From Bacteroidales bacterium UBA6397 (GTDB lineage Bacteria; Bacteroidota; Bacteroidia; Bacteroidales; UBA932): DNA of 60,921 nucleotides. Of the stretch, positions 35,916-44,383 are shown piece after piece. The notes under the pieces were generated by a model that saw only the letters and a program-made list of their open reading frames with translations, did no database searches and was not told where the DNA came from. The translations under genes and the position numbers were made by a program. Where the stretch lies: the NCBI GenBank assembly GCA_002439875.1, contig DJQB01000005.1, forward strand, positions 1 to 60,921, written 5' to 3'. Every line of letters begins with the position of its first letter. Position 1 is the stretch's first letter.

Positions 35916-36773
35916 ATGAACACGATCTGGATAGTACTGCCGATTCTAATTGTACTGATGTTCCAACTTGGGATTGAGTTGGATGTGGCTTCGTTCAAGC
36001 AGGTTGTCAAACACCCGAAGGCGGTTGCGGTGGGGCTTGTCGGACAATTGGTTATACTGCCGGTCATCGCCTTCATCGTAGCGGTGGCCTTCAACCTCCA
36101 GGCTGTCGCGTTCATCGGACTGATGCTGGTGGCATGCTGCCCTGGTGGGAGCTCGTCCAATGTGTTCTCCATGCTCGCCAAAGGGAATGTCGCGCTGTCC
36201 GTCACATTGACAGCTCTGAGCAGCATTGTGACACTTGTGACTATCCCGGCCATTATGGAATTTGTTACCAGATTCGTGTCGTTGAAAGAAGAGACTGTGA
36301 TTTCCCTTCCCGTGGGGCGTCTGCTCGTGCAGAACATCGTTTTGGTGTTCCTGCCGATGATTTTAGGAACGGGATTCAGACGGTGGGTTCCAGTCTTGGC
36401 GAAACGAGTCGGAAACGTAATCGGGCGTTTGGCCTTTCCTGCGCTGATGCTTCTGGCCGCTGTGTTTTTCATCCAGTACGCCAGGGAGATCATCGACAAC
36501 ATCGGCGTGCTCGGACTTTCATGCGGGGTTCTTATTCTCGCGGCTATGGGGTGCGGAGCCATTCTCGCCGGAATGTTCAGGCTCGACAAATCATCAAAAC
36601 GGACAATCGTTATTGAAGTAGGCATGCAAAACGCCGCACAGGCAATCGCCATGGCTGTTTCACCCCAGGTCTTCAACAACGGAGAGATGGCCATTCCTGC
36701 CATAGTCTATGCTTTGATGATGAACGTCATCCTGCTCACCTACCTCGCTGTCATCCGACGAAAAAGTCAGTAA
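35916..36773 (+). CDS. Bile acid:sodium symporter (SBF/BASS) family transporter
   Basis: This 285-residue inner-membrane protein has about nine to ten helices. Family features are FQLGIELDVASFKQVVKHPK near the N-terminus, VACCPGGSSSNVFSMLAKGN (the conserved P-G-G-x-x-S-N of the sodium-binding crossing) and the matching C-terminal crossing VIEVGMQNAAQAIAMAV. BASS proteins import organic anions such as bile acids or keto acids with Na+. Length is close to the usual 300. It has its own promoter, and the downstream glpK also has its own, so it is a single-gene unit. The substrate cannot be deduced. A second ATG at 35911 is out of frame. Confidence 0.9.
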   Translation: MNTIWIVLPILIVLMFQLGIELDVASFKQVVKHPKAVAVGLVGQLVILPVIAFIVAVAFNLQAVAFIGLMLVACCPGGSSSNVFSMLAKGNVALSVTLTALSSIVTLVTIPAIMEFVTRFVSLKEETVISLPVGRLLVQNIVLVFLPMILGTGFRRWVPVLAKRVGNVIGRLAFPALMLLAAVFFIQYAREIIDNIGVLGLSCGVLILAAMGCGAILAGMFRLDKSSKRTIVIEVGMQNAAQAIAMAVSPQVFNNGEMAIPAIVYALMMNVILLTYLAVIRRKSQ

Positions 36774-36785
36774 TTGACTCTGCCC

Positions 36786-36816
36786 TTGGAGTTATTTGGG
36801 AATTTACTTATTTTTG
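36786..36816 (+). promoter_or_regulatory. Canonical promoter of glpK-glpF
   Basis: TTG at 36786-36788, a 20-bp spacer and TATTTTTG at 36809-36816 match the Bacteroidetes consensus. The leader of about 95 nt contains a GC-rich partial hairpin (gctgccggacggcggc). Confidence 0.8.
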
Positions 36817-36916
36817 TTCGGGCAAGCGAGGATATTACTTATTTTATCCGTTCGCTGCCGGACGGCGGCAAAAACCATTGTATTACAAACACATTTATAT
36901 TCATTAATTTTTGAAT

Positions 36917-38398
36917 ATGAAAGAATATATTCTTGCCCTTGATCAGGGCACAAGCTCGTCAAGAGCCATCGTCTTCAACAGAAAAGGAGAAGCCAAGGCC
37001 GTGTGCCAGAAAGAGTTCACACAGCATTTTCCTAAACCAGGGCTGGTGGAGCACGACCCAATGGACATCTGGTCCTCTGAATATGCGGTCATGACGGAAG
37101 CCGTGGCTTCGCTGGGACTCGGAGGATCTGACATCGCTGCGGTTGGAATAACAAACCAGCGCGAGACCACAATTATCTGGGACGCGGAGACTGGAAAGCC
37201 GGTCTGCCATGCGATCGTCTGGCAGGACAGAAGGACTTCTGATTTCTGCGATTCCCTCAAGGCTGCCGGGATGACGGAGCTGATCCGCAAAAAGACCGGG
37301 TTGATCATTGACGCTTATTTCTCAGGAACGAAAATACGCTGGATTCTGGATAATGTGCCAGGCGCCAAAGAGCGCGCTGAGCAAGGCAAACTGCGCTTCG
37401 GAACAGTGGACAGTTGGCTCGTGTGGAATCTGACCGGAGGGCATGAGCATGTCACGGATGTCAGCAACGCGTCCCGCACGATGCTGTTCAACATCAACAC
37501 CCTCCAGTGGGATGAGGAACTTCTTGACATTCTGAACATTCCGCTCTCGATGATGCCTCAGGTGAAGTCTTCCTCAGAGATCTACGGTCAGACCAGCCTG
37601 CTCGGCGGAGAAGTGCCGGTGGCGGGCATCGCCGGCGACCAGCAGGCCGCGTTGTTCGGCCAGATGTGCACCGAGCCCGGGTCTGTTAAAAACACTTACG
37701 GAACAGGATGCTTCCTATTGATGAACACCGGTGAGAAGCCGATAATGTCGCACAACAACCTGTTGGCCACCATCGCATGGAAGATCGGAGACAAGGTAAA
37801 CTACGCTTTGGAGGGATCGATCTTCGTGGCAGGGTCTGTGGTTCAGTGGCTTCGCGACGGTCTCGGGATAATCAAGAGTTCTTCAGAAGTCGAGGCCTTG
37901 GCCGCATCTGTACCAGACAACGGTGGTGTTTACATGGTTCCGGCTCTGACAGGATTGGGTGCCCCGTACTGGGATCCGTACGCCAAAGGCGGCATATTCG
38001 GAATCACCCGTGGAACAAAAGCCGCGCACATTGCCAGAGCAGCCCTCGAAGGCATAGCGTTTCAGACAATGGACATCGTCGCCGCAATGGAGAAAGATTC
38101 CGGCATCCATCTGGGTGAACTAAAAGTGGACGGCGGAGCCTCCCGCAACAATCTTCTGATGCAGTTCCAGTCCGAAGTTCTCGGAGCCAAGGTCATCAGG
38201 CCGCAGGTCACCGAGACAACCGCGCTTGGAGCCGCCTACCTCGCAGGCCTTGCCGTTGGCTTCTGGGAGAACATTGATGATGTCAAGAAACAATGGCAGT
38301 CTGAGCGTGTCTTCACTCCATCAATGGACGAAGCCACCGTCAAAGCCGCCAAGGCAGGCTGGGCAGACGCAATCAGCAGGACACTAACGAAAAAATAA
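36917..38398 (+). CDS. glpK: Glycerol kinase
   Basis: This 493-residue FGGY kinase phosphorylates glycerol to glycerol-3-phosphate with ATP in the cytoplasm. Landmarks are LALDQGTSSSRAIVFNRKG at the start, GITNQRETTIIWD with the substrate-binding Arg-Glu, WLVWNLTGG, AGIAGDQQAALFGQMC, and KVDGGASRNNLLMQFQSEVL near the C-terminus (the FGGY signature). The length is exactly that of the family. The start is the ATG at 36917 (MKEYILALDQG). It is followed 14 bp later by the glycerol facilitator gene, so uptake and trapping of glycerol are co-expressed. No glpD or glpABC lies next to it. Confidence 0.97.
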   Translation: MKEYILALDQGTSSSRAIVFNRKGEAKAVCQKEFTQHFPKPGLVEHDPMDIWSSEYAVMTEAVASLGLGGSDIAAVGITNQRETTIIWDAETGKPVCHAIVWQDRRTSDFCDSLKAAGMTELIRKKTGLIIDAYFSGTKIRWILDNVPGAKERAEQGKLRFGTVDSWLVWNLTGGHEHVTDVSNASRTMLFNINTLQWDEELLDILNIPLSMMPQVKSSSEIYGQTSLLGGEVPVAGIAGDQQAALFGQMCTEPGSVKNTYGTGCFLLMNTGEKPIMSHNNLLATIAWKIGDKVNYALEGSIFVAGSVVQWLRDGLGIIKSSSEVEALAASVPDNGGVYMVPALTGLGAPYWDPYAKGGIFGITRGTKAAHIARAALEGIAFQTMDIVAAMEKDSGIHLGELKVDGGASRNNLLMQFQSEVLGAKVIRPQVTETTALGAAYLAGLAVGFWENIDDVKKQWQSERVFTPSMDEATVKAAKAGWADAISRTLTKK

Positions 38399-38412
38399 AA
38401 CTATTAACGAAT

Positions 38413-39135
38413 ATGAATCCTTATCTCGCCGAGTTTCTCGGCACTCTTGTTCTCGTTCTTTTGGGTGACGGAGTCTGCGCATGCACAAGTCTCGAAAAAT
38501 CAAAAGGTAAAGGATCCGGTTGGACTGTAGTCACTATGGCCTGGGGCTTTGCGGTCATGTGCGGTGTGTTCATCGCCAGTCCATATTCAGGAGCTCATCT
38601 CAACCCGGCCGTCTCAATCGGCCTCGCCGCAGCCGGTTCTTTCTCCTGGGCATTGGTTCCCGGCTACATCATAGCCCAGATGCTCGGCGGATTTTTCGGA
38701 GCCGCCCTCGTGTGGGCATTCTACAAGGATCACTATGACGCGACCGAAGATCCTGACACTAAACTCGGTACATTCTGCACGATGCCGGCGATCCACAATC
38801 CCGGCAGGAACTTCTTCTGTGAGTTCATCGGAACATGGCTTCTTGTGCTCTGCATCCTGATGTTTTCCGCTCCCGGCAACTCTGCGGACATCGGTCTCGG
38901 CACAGTCGGAGCCTTCCCGGTCACCATGCTGATCATGGCCATCGGAATGTCCCTGGGCGGAGCGACCGGCTATGCGATCAACCCGGCCAGAGACCTCGCC
39001 CCGAGAATCGCCCACGCAATCCTCCCGATGAGGAGTCCAAAGCGTGACAGCGGCTGGTCCTACAGTTGGGTTCCGGTCCTCGGTCCAATCTCCGGCGCAG
39101 CCTTCGCTGCCCTCACGTTCGCGCTGATTTTCTAG
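38413..39135 (+). CDS. glpF: Glycerol uptake facilitator (aquaporin family)
   Basis: This 240-residue MIP-family channel has six helices and two half-helices with the NPA motifs: GAHLNPAVSIGLA (about residue 62) and AINPARDLAPR (about 190). The Asp after the second NPA-Arg (NPARD) marks the aquaglyceroporin branch. It lets glycerol diffuse across the inner membrane, and the preceding GlpK traps it as glycerol-3-phosphate. A terminator follows at 39161. Confidence 0.95.
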   Translation: MNPYLAEFLGTLVLVLLGDGVCACTSLEKSKGKGSGWTVVTMAWGFAVMCGVFIASPYSGAHLNPAVSIGLAAAGSFSWALVPGYIIAQMLGGFFGAALVWAFYKDHYDATEDPDTKLGTFCTMPAIHNPGRNFFCEFIGTWLLVLCILMFSAPGNSADIGLGTVGAFPVTMLIMAIGMSLGGATGYAINPARDLAPRIAHAILPMRSPKRDSGWSYSWVPVLGPISGAAFAALTFALIF

Positions 39136-39160
39136 CACGCTTCTACATAACAATATTTCC

Positions 39161-39200
39161 ATCCCCGGACACAGCACCGACCGCTGGTACCGGGGATTTT
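39161..39200 (+). terminator. Terminator after glpF
   Basis: An 8-bp stem (ATCCCCGG / CCGGGGAT) with a 24-nt loop is followed by TTTT, 26 bp after the glpF stop. Confidence 0.65.
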
Positions 39201-39296
39201 AACGTCTCGCCATGAGTGCAGGAATGATTTTAGAGTAAGAACCCTCAACGGGAGGTCGAGCAAGGCCAGAGCAAGACCAAGCTCTGAGACATGACA

Positions 39297-39326
39297 AAAA
39301 ATCGACTGCGGGATTCCGCAGTCGAT
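39297..39326 (-). terminator. Terminator of the rpsF-rpsR-rplI operon
   Basis: On the minus strand the near-perfect stem ATCGACTGCGG / CCGCAGTCGAT runs into TTTTTG, about 47 bp after the rplI stop codon. Confidence 0.92.
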
Positions 39327-39372
39327 GAAAGTATTGTCGAACCTCGAAACGGGCTTACACTTGTGAAGGAAA

Positions 39373-39816
39373 TCAGGCCTCTGACTCAACGGTCACCTTA
39401 ACGGTGGCCTTGACGGTCTTGTAGCACTTGACAGTGCCCTCGTACTCACCAACAGTCTTGATCTCACCGAGGGTGATGTTCTTCTTGTCAACCTCAATAC
39501 CGGCGGCCCTCAGAGCCTCCTCAATCTGAGCGGTGGTGACAGAGCCGTAGATCTTGCCGGACTCGCTGACCTTAACGGTCACCTTGACAGGCGTTGCCGC
39601 GATCTTGGCTGCGAGAGCCTCGGCATCAGCGATTAGTTTGGCCTCTTTGTGTGCCCTCTGGCGCTTTGTCTCCTCAAGCTGTTTAAGAGCGGATGGAGTG
39701 GCGGCGGCGGCGAATCCCTGAGGGATAAGATAATTGCGGCCGTAACCTGACTTTACCTCTACCACATCTCCGGCCTCGCCGAGATTGGCAACTTCTTTCT
39801 TCAAAATGATCTTCAT
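39373..39816 (-). CDS. rplI: 50S ribosomal protein L9
   Basis: This 147-residue L9 starts MKIILKKEVANLGEAGDVVE, with the RNA-binding N-domain (VKSGYGRNYLIPQGFA). The long connecting helix (about 45-75) and the C-domain (KIYGSVTTAQIEEAL) follow. It is the third gene of the conserved rpsF-rpsR-rplI operon, 15 bp after rpsR. Confidence 0.98.
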   Translation of the reverse strand: MKIILKKEVANLGEAGDVVEVKSGYGRNYLIPQGFAAAATPSALKQLEETKRQRAHKEAKLIADAEALAAKIAATPVKVTVKVSESGKIYGSVTTAQIEEALRAAGIEVDKKNITLGEIKTVGEYEGTVKCYKTVKATVKVTVESEA

Positions 39817-39831
39817 AATCTCGCTCTCCTA

Positions 39832-40110
39832 TTATTTAAGAAGGTCAGTTACATAAGGAAGCAGGGCAAGGGAACGGGCCCTCTTGACTGCCTGAGCGAC
39901 TTTCCTCTGGAACTTCAGGGAAGTACCGGTGATACGGCGAGGGAGAATCTTACCCTGCTCGTTGAGGAACTTCTTGAGGAACTCGGCGTCCTTGTAATCA
40001 ACATACTTGATTCCTGCCTTCTTGAAACGGCAGTACTTCTTTTTTCTGACCTCGACTGTCGGAGGATTGAGATAGCGGATTCCTGCGTTCTGTGCGTCAT
40101 TCTGTGCCAT
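39832..40110 (-). CDS. rpsR: 30S ribosomal protein S18
   Basis: The 92 residues contain the S18 core KKYCRFKKAGIKYVDYKDAE, then GKILPRRITGTSLKFQRKVA. The CRF position would be the single Cys. S18 pairs with S6 on the 30S platform. It lies 17 bp after rpsF. The N-terminal extension of about 20 residues is usual in Bacteroidetes. Confidence 0.98.
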   Translation of the reverse strand: MAQNDAQNAGIRYLNPPTVEVRKKKYCRFKKAGIKYVDYKDAEFLKKFLNEQGKILPRRITGTSLKFQRKVAQAVKRARSLALLPYVTDLLK

Positions 40111-40127
40111 AATTCATTCCTCCTTGA

Positions 40128-40538
40128 TTAAGCGTTTTCCTCTGTTTTCTCTTCAGCGGCCGCAGGAGCCTCAGCTGGAGTCTCCACAGCCTTAGGAGCG
40201 GCAGGCTTGTTCCTGTTCTCCCTTCTCTTCTCCGCGTAAGCCACAGCGTGCTTGTCAAGAGCCACTGTAAGATACCTGATGATCCTCTCATCACGGAAAT
40301 ACTGGGTCTCAAGGGTGGCGATGAAGCTTGGCTCAGCCTGGAACTGAATGAGATAATAGAATCCTGAGGTCTTGTGCTGGATAGGATAAGCCAGCTGACG
40401 GAGTCCCCAGTCCTCCTCGTACACAACCTCACCACCATTGTCAGCGATAAGTTTTGTGTACTTGGCAACCGCTTCCTTCATCTGTTGTTCAGACAAAACG
40501 GGAGTTGCGATGAAAACGGTCTCGTACTGTTTTAACAT
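40128..40538 (-). CDS. rpsF: 30S ribosomal protein S6
   Basis: This 136-residue S6 begins MLKQYETVFIATPVLSEQQM, with the conserved YE-x-x-FI and GLRQLAYPIQHKTSGFYYLI. The last 30 residues form an Ala/Glu-rich tail (KAVETPAEAPAAAEEKTEEN), as in many S6 proteins. It is the first gene of the operon, and its promoter carries a notable inverted repeat. Confidence 0.98.
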   Translation of the reverse strand: MLKQYETVFIATPVLSEQQMKEAVAKYTKLIADNGGEVVYEEDWGLRQLAYPIQHKTSGFYYLIQFQAEPSFIATLETQYFRDERIIRYLTVALDKHAVAYAEKRRENRNKPAAPKAVETPAEAPAAAEEKTEENA

Positions 40539-40569
40539 TTGACTTAATTGTTTAATAATAAATAAATTG

Positions 40570-40639
40570 CAGTCCTTTCAGGGACGTATGCCAACCCAAA
40601 AGGACTGCAAATATAGTCAATTATCTCAACTTTCGCAAA
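40570..40639 (-). promoter_or_regulatory. Promoter and inverted repeat upstream of rpsF
   Basis: On the minus strand TTG (40639-40637), a 20-bp spacer and TATATTTG (40616-40609) match the consensus. A perfect 10-bp inverted repeat, GCAGTCCTTT (40609-40600) and AAAGGACTGC (40579-40570), starts at the last base of the -7 box and spans the expected start of transcription, with a 20-nt centre. It could be a protein operator or a leader hairpin for feedback by S6:S18. Confidence 0.75.
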
Positions 40640-40701
40640 TTGGCGGTCAAATCTCGTTCAATAAAATCAATGAATATGACCGCGATAGCAAAAGCGGACT
40701 A

Positions 40702-42159
40702 TTACTTTTCAGGAATATTCTCAAGCACCGCAGTGAGGAATTTCCACGTCTCGGCCACTGAGGTGATGTTCACTCTCTCATCAGGAGAATGAGGGAAGAG
40801 AATGGTCGGTCCTATGGAAACCATCTCCCAGTTAGGGTACTTGGCGCCCATGATGGCACACTCAAGACCTCCGTGGGTTGCGGTGATCTTAAGATCCTTT
40901 CCGAAAAGGGATTTATAAGTGTCCTCCAAAACCTTGATCATCGGAGTTCCGAGTTTAGGAGCCCAACCGCTGTAAGCACCAGATGTTGAATATTTAGCAC
41001 CCGCAAGTTCAAAGACATAACGAATCGAATCAGCGAGGTACATCTTAGCTGCGTCGATGGAGCTGCGGGTCAGAGAGTGAACTGTAAGATGCCCCTTCTG
41101 GGTGCGCACTATAGCCATGTTGGTGGAAGTCTCTGTCAGACCAGGAAGAGTGTCGCTCATTCTCTGCACTCCATGAGGACATGCAAGGATGGCCTTTACC
41201 GCCTTGCCGATGACCTTAGGGCTGATGTAGCGGGCAGCCGTAGATCTCTGCTTCTCGTAGATCAGAATCATGTCCGGGTCAGAGTACTGGTACTCGAACT
41301 TGGACTCCTCGAATTTCTTCTCCACTAGAGCCTTGACCTTGCGCGAGTCTGCCGAAGGAACGAGGATCTCAGCCTCAGCCTCAAACGGGATGGCGTTGCG
41401 GAGAGAGCCGCCGGTGATGGAAGCCACCTTAACGTCATATTCAGAGATCACCACTTCGAGAAGACGGCAGATGATCTTGTTGGCGTTGCCCCTGAAGAGA
41501 GAGATGTCCATTCCGGAGTGGCCACCCTTGAGCCCTTTTACAGTGATCTTGTAGCTCACGAACCCTTCCGGAGTCTTGTAGGTCCTGTAGGCGAAGTCGG
41601 CTGTGCCGTCAATTCCACCGGCGCAACCAGTGCAAAGCTCTCCTTCCTCCTCGGAGTCAAGGTTCAGAAGAATGTCACCCTTCAATATTCCAGCCTTGAG
41701 AGAGTTGGCTCCGGTCATTCCAGTCTCCTCGTCATAGGTGATGAGAGCCTCAAGCGGACCATGCTTCAGAGTCTTGTCCTGCAGGACTGAAAGCGCAAGA
41801 GCGACACCGATGCCGTTGTCGGCACCAAGGGTAGTTCCCTTTGCTGTCACCCAATCTCCTTTAATCTCAGTCTCGATAGGGTCAGTTAGGAAGTCATGCT
41901 TCGTGTCGGCGGTCTTCTGCGGAACCATGTCCATGTGAGCCTGCATGATCACGCCCTTACGGTTCTCGAAACCAGGGGTGGCAGGAGCCGTGAATATGAT
42001 GTTGCCGGTGTCGTCCTTCTTGACATCCACACCGTGCTCTTTTCCCCAATTCAGAAGGTATTCCTGAACCTTGCCTTCATGTTTTGAAGGGCGAGGGACT
42101 CTTGTGAGGCCGTAGAAGTTCTCCCAGACGGCCTTGGGCTGCAAATCTTTAATTGTCAT
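40702..42159 (-). CDS. pepD: Aminoacyl-histidine dipeptidase (peptidase D)
   Basis: This 485-residue M20C zinc dipeptidase is cytosolic and cleaves Xaa-His and other dipeptides. Metal ligands are visible in MQAHMDMVPQ (His-x-Asp), GTTLGADNGIGVALAL (bridging Asp), LITYDEETGMTGA (Glu-Glu) and LLNLDSEEEGELC. The dimerisation or lid domain is in the middle (GGHSGMDISLFRGNANKIIC), and the C-terminal His is in ITATHGGLECAIMG. Length and order are normal for PepD. It follows the DUF4831 gene by 32 bp on the same strand, so read-through from that operon is likely. Confidence 0.95.
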   Translation of the reverse strand: MTIKDLQPKAVWENFYGLTRVPRPSKHEGKVQEYLLNWGKEHGVDVKKDDTGNIIFTAPATPGFENRKGVIMQAHMDMVPQKTADTKHDFLTDPIETEIKGDWVTAKGTTLGADNGIGVALALSVLQDKTLKHGPLEALITYDEETGMTGANSLKAGILKGDILLNLDSEEEGELCTGCAGGIDGTADFAYRTYKTPEGFVSYKITVKGLKGGHSGMDISLFRGNANKIICRLLEVVISEYDVKVASITGGSLRNAIPFEAEAEILVPSADSRKVKALVEKKFEESKFEYQYSDPDMILIYEKQRSTAARYISPKVIGKAVKAILACPHGVQRMSDTLPGLTETSTNMAIVRTQKGHLTVHSLTRSSIDAAKMYLADSIRYVFELAGAKYSTSGAYSGWAPKLGTPMIKVLEDTYKSLFGKDLKITATHGGLECAIMGAKYPNWEMVSIGPTILFPHSPDERVNITSVAETWKFLTAVLENIPEK

Positions 42160-42191
42160 GGCTTTATTCTATTAATTAATATGTGAATAAC

Positions 42192-43229
42192 TTATTTCGA
42201 GAGAGGAAAATAGCCTTCGACTCCGAGCTGGTAGACGGCCATCCTGTCCTGAAGGAACGAAGTCACTCCATCAGAAAGGCGGACAGTGCAGATTGCCGGG
42301 ATCCTGTAGACGGCGACATTGGACTTCGACTTGACTTCCTTGCCGGAAGCCTCGCCTATCGGCTGAGGGACAACCTCAAGAAGATAAGGTTTTCCAGACA
42401 TGTTGTCGGCGGAGACGATCCCGTCGGTGTCAGAGATTCTGAACGCAACGTAAGTCTGTGACTTCCTGTCCTTTACCGGAACGACATCACATTTGAGTTT
42501 CTGTGTCTGGAAGTCGCTGTAACCGATGAACATAGACATGTATTCCTTCTCCAAGGCGGAGATTTCCTTCAAAGCGGCTCCCATCGCCTCACCGCTGTAA
42601 GTGGCGTCGGTGTCGCCAGTAACGATCTGAACCCTTTTCTGACGGAGATTGAATATCATATCGGCGGCCTCCCTGGCCCTCTGCTCCAAAGATTTCTGGA
42701 CAACCATATTCTGCTGCACGGCTATACGGTTGTAGGAAGCGTTATCCTTCACTCCACGGTAAAGCGTGGTGGCCTCAGACGTGAGGTTGGAACTTACGCC
42801 CTTTCCGTTGAAATCAGCTCCCGCCTGGGTAGTGAACCTCCACTCGGCGCTCTCGCCGAAACTTCCGTCATTGACAGCGATTAGTCCCTGTGAAGTAAGC
42901 GAAAGGAAAGACTTCGCTGCCTTGGCAGGGTTTACATAGTAGCGGAAATTCTGATCGGCCTCGATGTACGGAGTCATACGAACAGTGCTGAGCGTGCAGG
43001 TGGTCTGGTCTGCCTGACGGGCATCCACACCAAGATATTTCTGGGCGTATTTGGCGTAAGGTCCCGCATAGAAATATTCACGGACGGCCTCCACCTCGAT
43101 TGTAATGGTTGTCTGAGGGAGGGCATAGGAAACGGTTCCCACGGGATCATTGGCCATAATTCTTCCGGCCGGCAACACGGCGGCGGCCAGACAGAGAAGC
43201 GATGCAGTGAGGTAATTCTTCATATTCAT
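42192..43229 (-). CDS. DUF4831-family secreted protein
   Basis: This 345-residue protein has a signal peptide (MKNYLTASLLCLAAAVLPAG). The family pattern follows: a segment beginning GTVSYALPQTTITIEVEAVR, then FYAGPYAKYAQKYLGVDARQ and YYVNPAKAAKSFLSLTSQGL. It is confined to Bacteroidetes and has no known function. It is likely periplasmic. It starts about 8 bp after the lipid A acyltransferase stop, so the two are co-transcribed; an envelope role is plausible but not shown. The start is taken as ATG 43229; ATG 43223 is equally good. Confidence 0.85.
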   Translation of the reverse strand: MNMKNYLTASLLCLAAAVLPAGRIMANDPVGTVSYALPQTTITIEVEAVREYFYAGPYAKYAQKYLGVDARQADQTTCTLSTVRMTPYIEADQNFRYYVNPAKAAKSFLSLTSQGLIAVNDGSFGESAEWRFTTQAGADFNGKGVSSNLTSEATTLYRGVKDNASYNRIAVQQNMVVQKSLEQRAREAADMIFNLRQKRVQIVTGDTDATYSGEAMGAALKEISALEKEYMSMFIGYSDFQTQKLKCDVVPVKDRKSQTYVAFRISDTDGIVSADNMSGKPYLLEVVPQPIGEASGKEVKSKSNVAVYRIPAICTVRLSDGVTSFLQDRMAVYQLGVEGYFPLSK

Positions 43230-43237
43230 TATTTTTG

Positions 43238-44149
43238 TCATTTCCATCTTTTGTGTGTCCAGAGGTAGTTCTCCGGATGTTTTTCCAGATCAGTCTGAAG
43301 CAGGCTGTAATATTCCTGCATTATCGAGTGCGGGGTCATCATCGAGGCATCCCGGCATATTTCTTTAAAGGTCCATTCATAGTGACCTCGGGAGACCGGG
43401 ATCAGACTCATGTAAAAAACACTGTAGTGCAGTTTGTGGGCTATCGACGCTCCGCCGAGCATCGTCTGTGTCGGCTGGTGCATAAAGTCCACAACATCGT
43501 TCACAGTGGAGATTCTGTACGGGCACTGGTCAGTCGGGATTATATAAATCTTCTTGTCGTTCCTGTGTGACAGGGCAAAGCGAAGAAGGTTTGCGGAACT
43601 GACATAGCCGGTGTAACCGTAACGCAACACCGGAGCGCATCTGTTGACCCGCATTATCTCGTCCCACATCTTGCTGCTCAATGGCTTATAGACAGCGACA
43701 ACATTATCGACGCTCAACATCGATTGCCTCCGGTCCGGGCGGTAGTCGTAATTCAGGCAGCCTCCGGTAAGCTCCCAGTTGCCGAAATGGCTGTTCAGCA
43801 GGACTACTCCGGGACTCACGGCAAGCGCCGCCTCCACCACCTCAAGATTGGAGTATTCAACCAGGCGCTTCCTGTGCAGCCTTCTCGGATCGCGGCATCC
43901 GCCAAACCATATCGCCTCCGCTATCACCTCGCCGAAATGCCTGTAGAACGCATCGGAGATCCGCTTTAGTTCATTATATTTCTTGTCCGGGAACGCCCGC
44001 GAGAGATTTATCATCACAACATCACGGCGATAGTGCGCCACATCGCGCAACAGCCAGGCGAAAAAACCTGCCCAAGCGTAATGGAATCCCAACGGAAGAG
44101 CCGAGATCAGCCGCAGAAGCCCCTGCATCAGTTTCGTCAAAATCTTCAT
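43238..44149 (-). CDS. Lipid A acyltransferase (LpxL/HtrB-like)
   Basis: This 303-residue inner-membrane acyltransferase has the LPLAT signature LLNSHFGNWELTGG, with the H-x4-E catalytic pair at about residue 120. An N-terminal hydrophobic anchor (LLRLISALPLGFHYAWAGFF) and the conserved region YRRDVVMINLSRAFPDK precede it. It should add a secondary acyl chain to lipid A. It is the first gene of a set with the DUF4831 gene and perhaps pepD, and has a TATATTTG box upstream at 44183-44176. Confidence 0.9.
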   Translation of the reverse strand: MKILTKLMQGLLRLISALPLGFHYAWAGFFAWLLRDVAHYRRDVVMINLSRAFPDKKYNELKRISDAFYRHFGEVIAEAIWFGGCRDPRRLHRKRLVEYSNLEVVEAALAVSPGVVLLNSHFGNWELTGGCLNYDYRPDRRQSMLSVDNVVAVYKPLSSKMWDEIMRVNRCAPVLRYGYTGYVSSANLLRFALSHRNDKKIYIIPTDQCPYRISTVNDVVDFMHQPTQTMLGGASIAHKLHYSVFYMSLIPVSRGHYEWTFKEICRDASMMTPHSIMQEYYSLLQTDLEKHPENYLWTHKRWK

Positions 44150-44175
44150 CTTACTACAATCTGTCGCACATCAGG

Positions 44176-44183
44176 CAAATATA
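44176..44183 (-). promoter_or_regulatory. Putative -7 box of the lipid A acyltransferase gene
   Basis: TATATTTG on the minus strand lies 26 bp ahead of the ATG at 44149. The nearest TTG is 14 bp upstream, shorter than the usual spacing. Confidence 0.5.
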
Positions 44184-44383
44184 GTGAAAGAAGAGGTCAA
44201 TATGAAATTTAATTATGGATCTGCCATGGATCTGCCTAATATCAGCCTTTCACATAAATTTGGCAGGTTGAGGAGTTTTTCGTATATTAGTGACTTGTTA
44301 TGCGGCCGTGGCCGACGGAACAGGTATCAAGCCGGGACTAAATAATGTTAATGACACAATATTAAAGTAAAAAGAAAATCTGT

